DNA from: Ferruginibacter sp.
Lineage (GTDB): Bacteria > Bacteroidota > Bacteroidia > Chitinophagales > Chitinophagaceae
Direction of reading: 5' to 3'
Length of the DNA: 64,000 nucleotides
Assembly (NCBI GenBank): GCA_017983695.1
Contig: JAGOAX010000003.1
Location: forward strand, 310,001 to 374,000
Positions 16,918 to 24,553 of the stretch are shown piece by piece. The notes beneath the pieces were generated by a model. That model had not been told where the DNA came from and ran no database searches. It was given only the letters and a program-made list of their open reading frames with translations. A program made the translations under genes and the position numbers. The stretch's first letter is position 1, and each line of letters begins with the position of its first letter.

Positions 16918-17547
16918 CTACTTTAGTTGTTCTGTAAATTTTTTTACCAGGTTCATATCTTTTATGCCGGGCATCAGTTCAAACTTTGTACTGATGTCCA
17001 CCGCAAATAATGCTTTTGCTTCCGGCCTTTGTGCAAACTCATTTAAAGCTGTGGCATCACCCGGTTCAATCATACCACTTAAAAAATAAGGTTTGCCAAC
17101 AGTTACGCCGTGCAGCTTTTCCAAATTCAATTTTTTGCCTGTGCCACCATATCCAACACCTTCCGTATCGAACATAAACATATCGCAATAACTCATGTAC
17201 TCCTGTATCCTGTAACCAATATTATCAGTTTCGCTAAAGCGGAAAGCTTTTACTACCGAAATATAATCGGCTATCTTTTCGCAATACTTTGGTGTTTCAT
17301 CACCGTGCAGCTGTACCATGTGCAGCCTGCATTCATCCACCATCTGTAACACTTCATCAACCGATGCATTTACAAAAACCCCTACTTTATTAATGGTGTT
17401 TTCTTTTTTTATCTGGTTAGTGGTCATGTGCCGTAATACATACCGTGGCGATTTCGGGTAAAAAATAAACCCGGCAAAGGACACTCCGACACCAGGGAGC
17501 TGTAATAATTGTTCTTCCTGTGTAATGCCACAAACTTTTACTCTCAT
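16918..17547 (-). CDS. trpF: Phosphoribosylanthranilate isomerase TrpF, copy 2
   Basis: A 209-residue TrpF paralogue. The catalytic Cys (KVCGIT, residue 6) and Asp (FMFDTEG) are present, as are MVQLHGDETPKYC and FAVDISTKFE. The first phosphate loop reads YFLSGMIEPGDA instead of the usual SGGL, so one glycine of the pair is missing, which may alter phosphate binding. It overlaps the end of trpC by 4 bp (ATGA), implying translational coupling, and this position makes it the native operon member. It differs from copy 1 across most of its length, so the pair is not a recent duplication. Confidence 0.9.
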   Translation of the reverse strand: MRVKVCGITQEEQLLQLPGVGVSFAGFIFYPKSPRYVLRHMTTNQIKKENTINKVGVFVNASVDEVLQMVDECRLHMVQLHGDETPKYCEKIADYISVVKAFRFSETDNIGYRIQEYMSYCDMFMFDTEGVGYGGTGKKLNLEKLHGVTVGKPYFLSGMIEPGDATALNEFAQRPEAKALFAVDISTKFELMPGIKDMNLVKKFTEQLK

Positions 17548-18335
17548 GTAACTTTTGCTTTAAGTTGTTTAACAAATTCGGCAAAAGCAATCGTTGGGTC
17601 GGCTTCCTTCATAAAGTTTTCTCCAATTAAAAAACCATGGAAGCCGGCATTTTTAAAAGTACAAATTGTATCAGTATTGTTGATACCGCTTTCAGCTATT
17701 TTAAGTTTACCGGCCGGTATTTTTTTCCCCAATTCTATAGATCTGTTAATATCTACAGTAAATGTCTTAAGGTCACGGTTGTTGATGCCAACAATTTCAG
17801 TAGCATCGCAAATATGCTGCAACTCATCATCATTATGTATTTCCAGCAATACTTCCAGTTGCAGGGTTTTAGCAAATGAAGCCAGCTCCTTTACCCTTTG
17901 CGGCGAAAGACAGACAGCGATCAGTAAAATAACATCTGCTCCCATTGCCCTTGCTTCCACAATCTGATATTCATCAATAATAAAATCTTTACGCAGAATG
18001 GGTATGTTATTCACCCTTGTGCTTTTTAGATCTGCTGCGGTGCCGCCAAAAAATATTTCATCTGTAAGTACCGATAAACAACTTGCGCCATTGGTTGTGT
18101 ATGCTTTTGTTACTTCAACTACATCCGAACGGTCATTGATAATTCCTTTTGAAGGCGACTTTCGTTTAAACTCAGCAATGATGCCCGTTTTGGTTTCGTC
18201 CAATAAAAATTCTTTTAAAGAAAAAGTGTTACGGTTAAAAAATTCGCTTTGTTCCAATACAGCTACAGGAACAAGCACCTGCTGTCTTTTTACTTCTATC
18301 TCCTTTTCTGCTATTATCGTTTCTAAAATATTCAT
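17544..18335 (-). CDS. trpC: Indole-3-glycerol phosphate synthase TrpC
   Basis: A 263-residue TIM barrel that closes the indole ring by decarboxylation of carboxyphenylamino-deoxyribulose phosphate. The IAEFKRKSPSKG active-site strand (catalytic Lys), VLTDEIFFGG, ILRKDFIIDEYQI, EIVGINNRDLKTF and IAESGI segments are all there and in order. Its ATG overlaps the trpD stop by one base (TAATG), and its stop overlaps the trpF2 start by four, so trpD-trpC-trpF2 are tightly coupled. No domain fusion with TrpF, unlike enterobacteria. Confidence 0.97.
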   Translation of the reverse strand: MNILETIIAEKEIEVKRQQVLVPVAVLEQSEFFNRNTFSLKEFLLDETKTGIIAEFKRKSPSKGIINDRSDVVEVTKAYTTNGASCLSVLTDEIFFGGTAADLKSTRVNNIPILRKDFIIDEYQIVEARAMGADVILLIAVCLSPQRVKELASFAKTLQLEVLLEIHNDDELQHICDATEIVGINNRDLKTFTVDINRSIELGKKIPAGKLKIAESGINNTDTICTFKNAGFHGFLIGENFMKEADPTIAFAEFVKQLKAKVT

Positions 18336-19327
18336 TACTGCAATTTGATCAGATTTTGTAAAGACTGTAAGGCTTTCCCGCTTTCTAAACTTTCCACGGC
18401 TGCATTATAGCAATCCTTGTAGCTGGTGTATTTGCCGGTACATTGTAATGCCATTGCAGCATTGGCCAGCACCACTGCATTTTGTGCCCAGCTGCCTTCT
18501 CCTTTTAAAATGGTTAAAAATATTTTGGCGGCTTCTTCTACTGTATTGCCACCATAAATATCAGCGGCATTTACTGTTCTTTTACCCAAGGTTTCTGCAG
18601 ATAATATCTGCTCACCTTCATTGGTAATTACTTTTGTATCGCCTGTTAAAGAAATTTCATCATAACCATCCAGTGAATGGATAATGGTGAATTTATTTCC
18701 TCCGGGTTGTAACAGGTAATTGTATATCCTCGCCATTTCTAAATTATAAACACCTACCAGCTGGTATTTAGGAAAAGCAGGATTTACCATCGGCCCCAGC
18801 ATATTAAAAAATGTACGGACACCTAAATTTTTACGTATCGGCCCCACAGCTTTTAATGCCGGATGAAATAACGGTGCATGTAAAAAACAAATATTAGCTT
18901 CATCAATTTCTTGCTTTAATATATCAGCATTGTTTTTGAATTTATAGCCCAGCTGCTCCATTACATTGCTGCTGCCACTAATGGATGTAGCCCCATAGTT
19001 ACCATGCTTGGCTACTTTATTTCCCGTACCCGCCACAATAAAACAACTGAGTGTAGAAATATTGAACGTGTTTTTTCCATCACCGCCGGTGCCAACAATA
19101 TCAATCACGTCGTTACCATTCAAATCAATTCTTACGCAAAGTTCCAGTAAGGCATCACGAAAGCCCTGCAATTCATCAATGGTAATGCTACGCATTAAAT
19201 ACACGGTAATAAATGCAGCCATCTCACTTTCGTTGTACAGGTTTTTAGAAATATTGATCAATACTTCTTTGGCCTGTTCCCGGGAAAGCGTTTTATGTTC
19301 GAATAAGTAGTTTAATATTTTTTTCAT
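18335..19327 (-). CDS. trpD: Anthranilate phosphoribosyltransferase TrpD
   Basis: A 330-residue enzyme that transfers the phosphoribosyl group of PRPP to anthranilate. It has the glycine-rich PRPP loop GTGGDGKNTFNIST, KHGNYGATSISGSSNVMEQLG, and the RKNLGVRTFFNMLGPMVNP anthranilate-side segment. Length is standard and there is no TrpG fusion. The start is two bases from a palindromic repeat (19330) that fills the trpG-trpD gap; the stop overlaps the trpC start. Confidence 0.97.
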   Translation of the reverse strand: MKKILNYLFEHKTLSREQAKEVLINISKNLYNESEMAAFITVYLMRSITIDELQGFRDALLELCVRIDLNGNDVIDIVGTGGDGKNTFNISTLSCFIVAGTGNKVAKHGNYGATSISGSSNVMEQLGYKFKNNADILKQEIDEANICFLHAPLFHPALKAVGPIRKNLGVRTFFNMLGPMVNPAFPKYQLVGVYNLEMARIYNYLLQPGGNKFTIIHSLDGYDEISLTGDTKVITNEGEQILSAETLGKRTVNAADIYGGNTVEEAAKIFLTILKGEGSWAQNAVVLANAAMALQCTGKYTSYKDCYNAAVESLESGKALQSLQNLIKLQ

Positions 19328-19329
19328 AT

Positions 19330-19484
19330 GCCCCTGTTTGCCCCTGTCCCCTAAAGGGGAACTTAGATTGTTACTTAAGTATTTTTTTGTTTATTCTTAT
19401 AAATTCATAAGTGTATAAAAAGTAAAATTCATTCTTCGCCTTTATCTCCTACACGGTTCCCCCTTCAGGGGGCGGAGGGGGCTC
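19330..19484 (+). repeat. Paired palindromic element between trpG and trpD
   Basis: The left unit (19330-19374) contains GCCCCTGTCCCCTAAAGGGG followed by AACTTAGATTGTTAC. The right unit (19432-19484) contains TTCTTCGCC and the core CCCCCTTCAGGGGG with a GCGGAGGGGGCTC tail. The same pair in the same orientation is found at 21596-21733. The right unit overlaps the last codons and the stop of trpG. Confidence 0.8.
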
Positions 19485-20106
19485 TTAACCAATTCCTCAA
19501 TATTGTTTCTCCATCTGGTGTTAATACACTTTCGGGATGAAACTGCACCCCCTGTACGTCATAAGTTTTATGTTGCAAAGCCATAATGTAACCATTATCA
19601 TCTCTAGCAGTTACTTCAAGTTCTGCAGGAAAATTCTCTTCACTGATGATCCAGCTATGGTATCTTCCTACTTCAATGATTTCAGGTAAACCGTTTAAAA
19701 TTTTTGATTTTTTACTTTCTATTTTTATTGGTGTAGCCACTCCATGATACACTTTGCTTAAATTAGTAAGCACACCTCCAAACGCTTCGCCAATGGCCTG
19801 GTGGCCCAGGCAAACACCCAATATAGATTTTGTAGCTGCATATTGTTTTATCAACGGCAGTAACAATCCTGCTTCTGATGGAATACCTGGTCCCGGGGAT
19901 AAAATAATTTTATCATACGCATTTACCTGCTCCAAACTAATTTCATCATTACGGAATACATCCACTTTTTCATGCGTAATCTTCTCCACTAAATGAACAA
20001 GGTTGTATGTAAAGGAATCGTAATTGTCAAACACTAAAATGCGCCCCAAACCCCTAAAGGGGCTTATAGGCTCTTCACTATTTTGTGGTATCTTTTCTTC
20101 TTTCAT
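19465..20106 (-). CDS. trpG: Anthranilate synthase component II TrpG, with repeat-encoded ends
   Basis: A 213-residue class I glutamine amidotransferase that supplies ammonia to TrpE. The catalytic Cys is in GVCLGHQAIGE and the His-Glu pair in VQFHPESV. TrpG proteins normally start right before ILVFDNYDSFTYN; here about 21 extra residues precede it, including SPFRGLG, which is the translation of a CCCCTTTAGGGG palindrome. The C-terminal APSAP and the TGA stop are also read from a palindromic repeat. A TTG inside the repeat (M-G-R-ILVFD) is an alternative start. The core enzyme looks intact. Confidence 0.94.
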   Translation of the reverse strand: MKEEKIPQNSEEPISPFRGLGRILVFDNYDSFTYNLVHLVEKITHEKVDVFRNDEISLEQVNAYDKIILSPGPGIPSEAGLLLPLIKQYAATKSILGVCLGHQAIGEAFGGVLTNLSKVYHGVATPIKIESKKSKILNGLPEIIEVGRYHSWIISEENFPAELEVTARDDNGYIMALQHKTYDVQGVQFHPESVLTPDGETILRNWLRAPSAP

Positions 20107-20176
20107 TTCAGTTCACTTAATTAAAATCTATTTAAATTATCAGAGTCTAAAGTCCCCTTCAGGGGATTTAGGGGCT
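20042..20176 (+). repeat. Paired inverted palindromic units at the trpE-trpG junction
   Basis: The left unit (20042-20070; CGCCCCAAACCCCTAAAGGGG then CTTATAGG) lies inside the 5' end of trpG. The right unit (20148-20176; TAAAGTCCCCTTCAGGGG then ATTTAGGGGCT) abuts the trpE stop. They are inverted relative to each other with about 77 bp of AT-rich DNA between them. Confidence 0.75.
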
Positions 20177-21593
20177 AAATATTTTGTGCCAACACAATGG
20201 CTTGTTTCAAGGCATTTAATTTATTATTCACTTCCTGCAATTCACTTTCGGGCTTACTGGCAGCTACCACACCTGCACCGGCCTGGTAAACCAGTGTATT
20301 ATTACGGCTTAAAAATGTGCGTATCATTATGGCATGGTTTACGGTGCCATCAAAACCAACACAACCTATTGCACCACCATAATAACTTCTTGCTGTTGGT
20401 TCAAAACCGTTGATGAGCTGCATGGCTTTAAATTTAGGTGCTCCACTTAATGTACCGGCAGGAAAAGTGGTGGCAATCAGTTTAAACGGATTCGTTTCCG
20501 GGCCAACCTTTCCCGTTACCTCACTCACTAAATGAATGACATGGCTGTAATAATTGATCTTTTTGTATTGGGTAACTTCAACTTCGCTGCACATGCGGCT
20601 CAGGTCATTCCTGGCCAGGTCAACCAGCATTACATGTTCTGCATTTTCTTTTTCATCGGCTTCCAGCGCAATAGCTAAAGCTTTATCTGTTTCATCATCA
20701 CCGGTTCTTTTAAATGTTCCTGCAATGGGATGTACAATAGCTTTGCCATTATTTACAATCAACTGGCTTTCGGGTGAAGATCCCATCAGTTTATAATCGC
20801 CATAATCAAAATAAAATAAATAGGGCGAAGGGTTAATGCTGCGTAAAGCCCGGTACACATTAAATTCATCACCGGTAAATTTTTGTTCAAACCTTCTGCT
20901 TAAAACAATTTGAAATACATCTCCCCTATGGCAACTGGAAATACCTTTTTTTACAATGTCAATATATTGTTCATCGGTAAGATTTGAATTTTCTCCTGCA
21001 TCAGTCTTAAATGGAAAAGTTGGTACATCTTTACTTTTAATCAGGCTCTCTATCAATCCTCTTTCACTTTCTATTCCTCCAATTTCATTTTCAATAATGT
21101 ATAGCTCATCTTTAAAATGATTAATAGCAATTACATATTGGTATAACCGGTACCGCATTAGGGGAATAGCATTTCCTCCTGCCTGTTGTTTGTTTTCCAA
21201 TTTAATGGAGTCAAAAAATTGCACTGCATCGTATGTGGTATAGCCAAACAGCCCCTGTGCAACATTTACCGGTTTTATGGGGGCTTCTTTTATTTGAAAG
21301 CGCTGCATAAAATCCCATAAATGCGCTGGTACATCTGTTGGATTATTGATCGGCAGCTTTTCAGCAGGCTTTCCGGGTAACTTAAATTCCAAAACCGAAG
21401 GGTTGCTTATTTCAATCCCTGCAATGGCATTTATACCAATGAATGAGTAGCTGTTTTCACCGGCATGAAAATCGGTACTCTCTAACAGGATAGTATCCCT
21501 GAACCTGTCACGCAGGCGCAGGTAAATGCCAACAGGTGTGTACACATCTGCAAGCAGTTTTTTAAATGTGGTTTGTATCTCTATTTTTTTCAT
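20175..21593 (-). CDS. trpE: Anthranilate synthase component I TrpE
   Basis: A 472-residue chorismate-binding enzyme that makes anthranilate from chorismate with ammonia from TrpG; first committed step. The N-terminal LLESTDF segment is the classic tryptophan feedback-inhibition site (LLES). The C-terminal catalytic part shows FQIVLSRRFEQ, INPSPYLFYFDYGDYKLMGSSPE, GTFKRTGDDETD, FPAGTLSGAPKFKAMQLI and GAIGCVGFDG. Length fits TrpE, not PabB. It is the first structural gene after the attenuator, with a palindromic element between the attenuator and its ATG. Confidence 0.97.
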   Translation of the reverse strand: MKKIEIQTTFKKLLADVYTPVGIYLRLRDRFRDTILLESTDFHAGENSYSFIGINAIAGIEISNPSVLEFKLPGKPAEKLPINNPTDVPAHLWDFMQRFQIKEAPIKPVNVAQGLFGYTTYDAVQFFDSIKLENKQQAGGNAIPLMRYRLYQYVIAINHFKDELYIIENEIGGIESERGLIESLIKSKDVPTFPFKTDAGENSNLTDEQYIDIVKKGISSCHRGDVFQIVLSRRFEQKFTGDEFNVYRALRSINPSPYLFYFDYGDYKLMGSSPESQLIVNNGKAIVHPIAGTFKRTGDDETDKALAIALEADEKENAEHVMLVDLARNDLSRMCSEVEVTQYKKINYYSHVIHLVSEVTGKVGPETNPFKLIATTFPAGTLSGAPKFKAMQLINGFEPTARSYYGGAIGCVGFDGTVNHAIMIRTFLSRNNTLVYQAGAGVVAASKPESELQEVNNKLNALKQAIVLAQNI

Positions 21594-21595
21594 AT

Positions 21596-21733
21596 GCCCC
21601 TGTCCCCTAAAGGGGAACTTAGATTGTTACGTAATTATTTTTTGTTCGTTCTTTAATTTCATAAACTTAAAAATCATAAAACATCATCTTCGCTTCCGTC
21701 TCCTCCGTGGTTCCCCTTTAGGGGCGGAGGGGC
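21596..21733 (+). repeat. Paired palindromic element upstream of trpE
   Basis: Homologous to 19330-19484. The left unit (21596-21630) contains GCCCCTGTCCCCTAAAGGGG and AACTTAGATTGTTAC. The right unit (21684-21733) contains CATCTTCGCTTCCGTCTCC and CCCCTTTAGGGGCGGAGGGG. It begins two bases from the trpE ATG and lies in the transcribed leader downstream of the attenuator. Confidence 0.8.
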
Positions 21734-21737
21734 AACA

Positions 21738-21766
21738 ATAAAAAACCCGGCAACTTGTGCCGGGTT
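21738..21766 (-). terminator. trp attenuator terminator
   Basis: On the minus strand AACCCGGCA (21766-21758) and TGCCGGGTT (21752-21744) form a 9-bp stem with a 5-base loop, followed by a run of T residues (21743-21740). It lies 41 bp after the leader-peptide stop and about 145 bp before trpE, the position expected of an attenuator. Confidence 0.88.
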
Positions 21767-21806
21767 CAACTATTTATACTGGTAACAATAGCAACTAAAG
21801 GCACAA
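21755..21806 (-). promoter_or_regulatory. Antiterminator pairing of the trp leader
   Basis: In the minus-strand RNA, UUGUGCC (21806-21800), which begins right after the leader UGA stop, is fully complementary to GGCACAA (21761-21755). The latter covers the inner half of the terminator's 5' arm and its loop. The two structures exclude each other. A ribosome at the leader stop would cover UUGUGCC and allow termination; one stalled at the Trp codons about 16-22 bases upstream would leave it free. Mechanism inferred from base pairing only. Confidence 0.65.
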
Positions 21807-21860
21807 TCACTTGATTATGCTCCACCACCAGCTATTGTTATTTGTGTTAATCATTTTCAT
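21807..21860 (-). CDS. trpL: trp operon leader peptide TrpL
   Basis: A 17-codon open frame on the minus strand, MKMINTNNNSWWWSIIK, ending in TGA. Three consecutive TGG codons (21830-21822) in such a short peptide, upstream of an intrinsic terminator and trpE, are the hallmark of ribosome-mediated tryptophan attenuation. The AACAATAGC around the Asn-Asn-Ser codons (21839-21831) can also pair with GCTATTGTT at 21792-21784, giving a 1:2-type hairpin. Upstream, CATATTTG (21876-21869) is one base off the TAnnTTTG promoter box and would give a very short 5' leader. It is too short for gene callers. The peptide itself has no expected function beyond translation. Confidence 0.88.
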   Translation of the reverse strand: MKMINTNNNSWWWSIIK

Positions 21861-21932
21861 TTACTGTGCAAATATGAAACAGATTAAGGGAATAAAAAAA
21901 TTTTTTACTAAATTCATTAAAATTTCACACAA

Positions 21933-22223
21933 ATGCTGATTCAACAAAAACAGGAAGGCAGTAAAGGCAGCTTTTATGTACAGGAAGGTAATGATACCCT
22001 TGCAGAGATGACTTATTCTATGACGGGTACTGATTTAATGATTATTGACCATACTGAAGTATCGGATGTTTTAAGAGGGAAAAACGTGGGCTACCAGTTG
22101 GTGCATACTGCAGTTGAATATGCCAGGGCCAACCATAAAAAAATTTTACCTCTTTGTCCTTTTGCCAAATCAGTTTTTGATAGAAAGAAAGATGAATTTG
22201 GAGATGTGCTGAGAGGGAATTAA
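21933..22223 (+). CDS. Small GNAT-type acetyltransferase (YjdJ-like)
   Basis: A 96-residue minimal acetyltransferase of the Acetyltransf_CG type. It has the alternating strands GSFYVQEGNDTLAEMTYS, the HTEVSDVLRGKNVGYQLV stretch that serves as the acetyl-CoA loop, and the terminal ILPLCPFAKSVFDRK that marks this subfamily. Length is typical. It is divergent from the trp operon, so the roughly 70-bp gap between its ATG and trpL must carry both promoters. The substrate is unknown. A short-chain-dehydrogenase-like gene follows after 22 bp, probably in the same transcript. Confidence 0.85.
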   Translation: MLIQQKQEGSKGSFYVQEGNDTLAEMTYSMTGTDLMIIDHTEVSDVLRGKNVGYQLVHTAVEYARANHKKILPLCPFAKSVFDRKKDEFGDVLRGN

Positions 22224-22245
22224 GCTAACTTTTAAAAAATAAATA

Positions 22246-22875
22246 ATGACTATTATAGTTTTTGGTGCTACGGGAATGGTGGGCAAACAATTGGTGCAGC
22301 AGGCTTTATTTAACGGGCATACTGTTAAGGCTTTTGGCAGAAATGTTTTTACAGAGCTGGATATGGAAGCAAAAAATCTTGAGCTGGTAAAGGGTGCCTT
22401 GTTTGACGACAAGGAAGTATATAACGCTATTAAAGGTTGCGATGCTGTGTTGTCTGCATTGGGTGGCAGTGCAGATGGTACCGATAAAACCCGTACCCTC
22501 GGCATAAAAAATATTATTACCCAAATGAAAAAAGCAGATATAAAAAGAATTGTTGCTGTCGGCGGACTGGGTGTTTTAAATGCAGATGAAAACAGCCTGC
22601 TGATAGAACAGGAAGATTATCCCAAACAATACCTTGCTGTTGGGCTGGAACATAAAAAGGCTTACGAGTATTTAAATGCAAGCGGGCTGGACTGGACATT
22701 TGTTTGTTGTCCTGATATTTTAGATCAACCTGCTACCGGGGAATTTATCACCAATGCCAATTACCCTCCCGATCCAAATAAGTATAAAATAAATGCCGGC
22801 GACCTGGCAATGTTTATGCTGAATGAATTGAAGAAGAATGAATACATAAATCAAAGAGTGGGCATTAGTAATTAA
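22246..22875 (+). CDS. NAD(P)-binding SDR-like protein (NmrA/atypical SDR)
   Basis: A 209-residue Rossmann protein. IIVFGATGMVGKQLVQQAL at the N-terminus is the GxxGxxG dinucleotide loop of atypical short-chain dehydrogenases; AVLSALGGSADGTD and KRIVAVGGLGVL are the next conserved strands, and LDWTFVCCPDI is the usual post-active-site segment. The Tyr-x-x-x-Lys pair appears as KKAYEYLNAS, not in the classical spacing, which fits the NAD(P)H-binding NmrA-like group that includes redox sensors and flavin reductases. Function not determined. Confidence 0.83.
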   Translation: MTIIVFGATGMVGKQLVQQALFNGHTVKAFGRNVFTELDMEAKNLELVKGALFDDKEVYNAIKGCDAVLSALGGSADGTDKTRTLGIKNIITQMKKADIKRIVAVGGLGVLNADENSLLIEQEDYPKQYLAVGLEHKKAYEYLNASGLDWTFVCCPDILDQPATGEFITNANYPPDPNKYKINAGDLAMFMLNELKKNEYINQRVGISN

Positions 22876-22936
22876 GACAGATTGTAAGCTTAATTTAAGT
22901 AAGATTATTTTGTATCTTGTTGCAATACATTTTACC

Positions 22937-24481
22937 ATGCGATTGTTTATACTTCTTCTCAGTTTTTCATTAAACTCCTTTTCGCAACAGCAACCCAATA
23001 TCATTTACATTATGAGTGACGATCATGATGCAGATGCTATCAGCGCTTACAATAAAAAATTTATCAGTACGCCCAATATTGACCGTATTGCCAAAGGTGG
23101 AGTACTGTTCAGCAGAAATTTTGTAAGCAATTCTATTTGCGGTCCTGTAAGAGCCACTTTAATAACCGGGCAGCATTCGCATAAGAACGGAATGAAGAAT
23201 AACCGTACAAGATTCGATTCTTCAAAAATCACTATGCCCAAACTGATGCAGCAGGGCGGATATCAAACTGCCATTGTAGGCAAATGGCACCTGCACTCCT
23301 ATCCTACCGGGTTTGATTTTTGGAAGATATTACCGGGACAGGGTTTGTATTTTGAGCCAAGAATTATTTCGATGCAGGGAGATACCAGTACATACCATGG
23401 CTACGCCACCGATGTAATTACAGATGAGGCTATAAAATGGATGGATAGCAGGAATAAACAGCAACCCTTTTTACTGCACATCCATCATAAAGCACCGCAT
23501 CGTTATTTTTTAGCACCATTAAAATACATCCAGCAATTTCACAGCAAAACTTTTCCTGAGCCGGCAACATTATACCTTGATACTGCCGGCCATGGTACAG
23601 CATGGCATTTACAAACCATGAGCATATTGCATGATATGAAACTCTGCAGCGATTTAAAAATTGATCCGAAATATTTAATGGATAATCCTGCATTAAAACC
23701 CGACTCTGTTGATGTAGTTTATTATAATGCCATCTTTAACCGCATTCCTGAACCTGAAAGAAGCAGCATTAAAAAAATTTATGAAGAGCGGGGAAAACTG
23801 CTGCAGCTGTTAAAACCCAAAGGAAAAGAATTACTGAAGTATAAATACCAATGGTACATGCAGGATTACCTGGCATGTGTGGCATCCATTGATGAAAATG
23901 TTGGCCGTGTGCTGGATTACCTTGATAAAAATGATCTTACAAAAAATACTTTGCTGATGTACACCGGCGACCAGGGTATGTACCTTGGCGAAAACGGATG
24001 GTTTGACAAACGCTGGATGTATGATGTATCGATGCAGGCACCATTACTGATGCGGTGGCCGGGGCATATAAAGCCCAATACCGTAAATACCAATCTTACC
24101 CAAACAATTGATTATGCCCCAACCATACTGAATGCTGCCGGAATAAAAGTACCTGGTTTTATGCAGGGCTTAAGTTTAATACCAACTGCAACAGGTAAAC
24201 AAAAAACTATTCCAAGGCATAACCTTTACTATCATTTTTACGAATATGGTGCAGACCATACTGTATTGCAACACCTGGGCGTAAGAGGCGAACGGTATAA
24301 GCTCATCTATTTTTACCCGGTTAATGAATGGGAATTGTATGACCTTAAAACAGATCCGCAGGAACAAAAGAACCTCATCAATTCGGCAGCACATAAAAGG
24401 ATATTGCTGCAGATGAAAGATGCCTTATTGCAAATGCGTAACCAATATGATGACCATGAACCTGCAGGTGAATTGCATTAA
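22937..24481 (+). CDS. Exported sulfatase (arylsulfatase A-like)
   Basis: About 514 residues from the start MRLFILLLSFSLNSFSQQ (22937), which gives a Sec signal peptide; the frame is open upstream but the extra nine residues would spoil it. The alkaline-phosphatase-fold core starts PNIIYIMSDDHDADA (metal-binding Asp pair). The sulfatase signature is CGPVRATLITG, whose Cys in C-x-P-x-R is converted to formylglycine by a maturase encoded elsewhere. VGKWHLH and the YTGDQGMYLGENGWFDKRWMYD block complete the site. Length and the C-terminal YDLKTDPQEQKNL fit glycan sulfatases such as heparan or mucin types. The exact substrate is unknown. Confidence 0.92.
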   Translation: MRLFILLLSFSLNSFSQQQPNIIYIMSDDHDADAISAYNKKFISTPNIDRIAKGGVLFSRNFVSNSICGPVRATLITGQHSHKNGMKNNRTRFDSSKITMPKLMQQGGYQTAIVGKWHLHSYPTGFDFWKILPGQGLYFEPRIISMQGDTSTYHGYATDVITDEAIKWMDSRNKQQPFLLHIHHKAPHRYFLAPLKYIQQFHSKTFPEPATLYLDTAGHGTAWHLQTMSILHDMKLCSDLKIDPKYLMDNPALKPDSVDVVYYNAIFNRIPEPERSSIKKIYEERGKLLQLLKPKGKELLKYKYQWYMQDYLACVASIDENVGRVLDYLDKNDLTKNTLLMYTGDQGMYLGENGWFDKRWMYDVSMQAPLLMRWPGHIKPNTVNTNLTQTIDYAPTILNAAGIKVPGFMQGLSLIPTATGKQKTIPRHNLYYHFYEYGADHTVLQHLGVRGERYKLIYFYPVNEWELYDLKTDPQEQKNLINSAAHKRILLQMKDALLQMRNQYDDHEPAGELH

Positions 24482-24553
24482 CAGTAAACTATTTGAATGG
24501 TTTTATTGTTATACATAATTATAGTAACTTAACAGTATTAAAACACAATTGAT

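Noticed and set aside
19330..21733. Recurring short palindromes as a CRISPR array
   Set aside because: Copies are separated by genes and by unequal distances, alternate in orientation and have no regular spacers or cas genes nearby.
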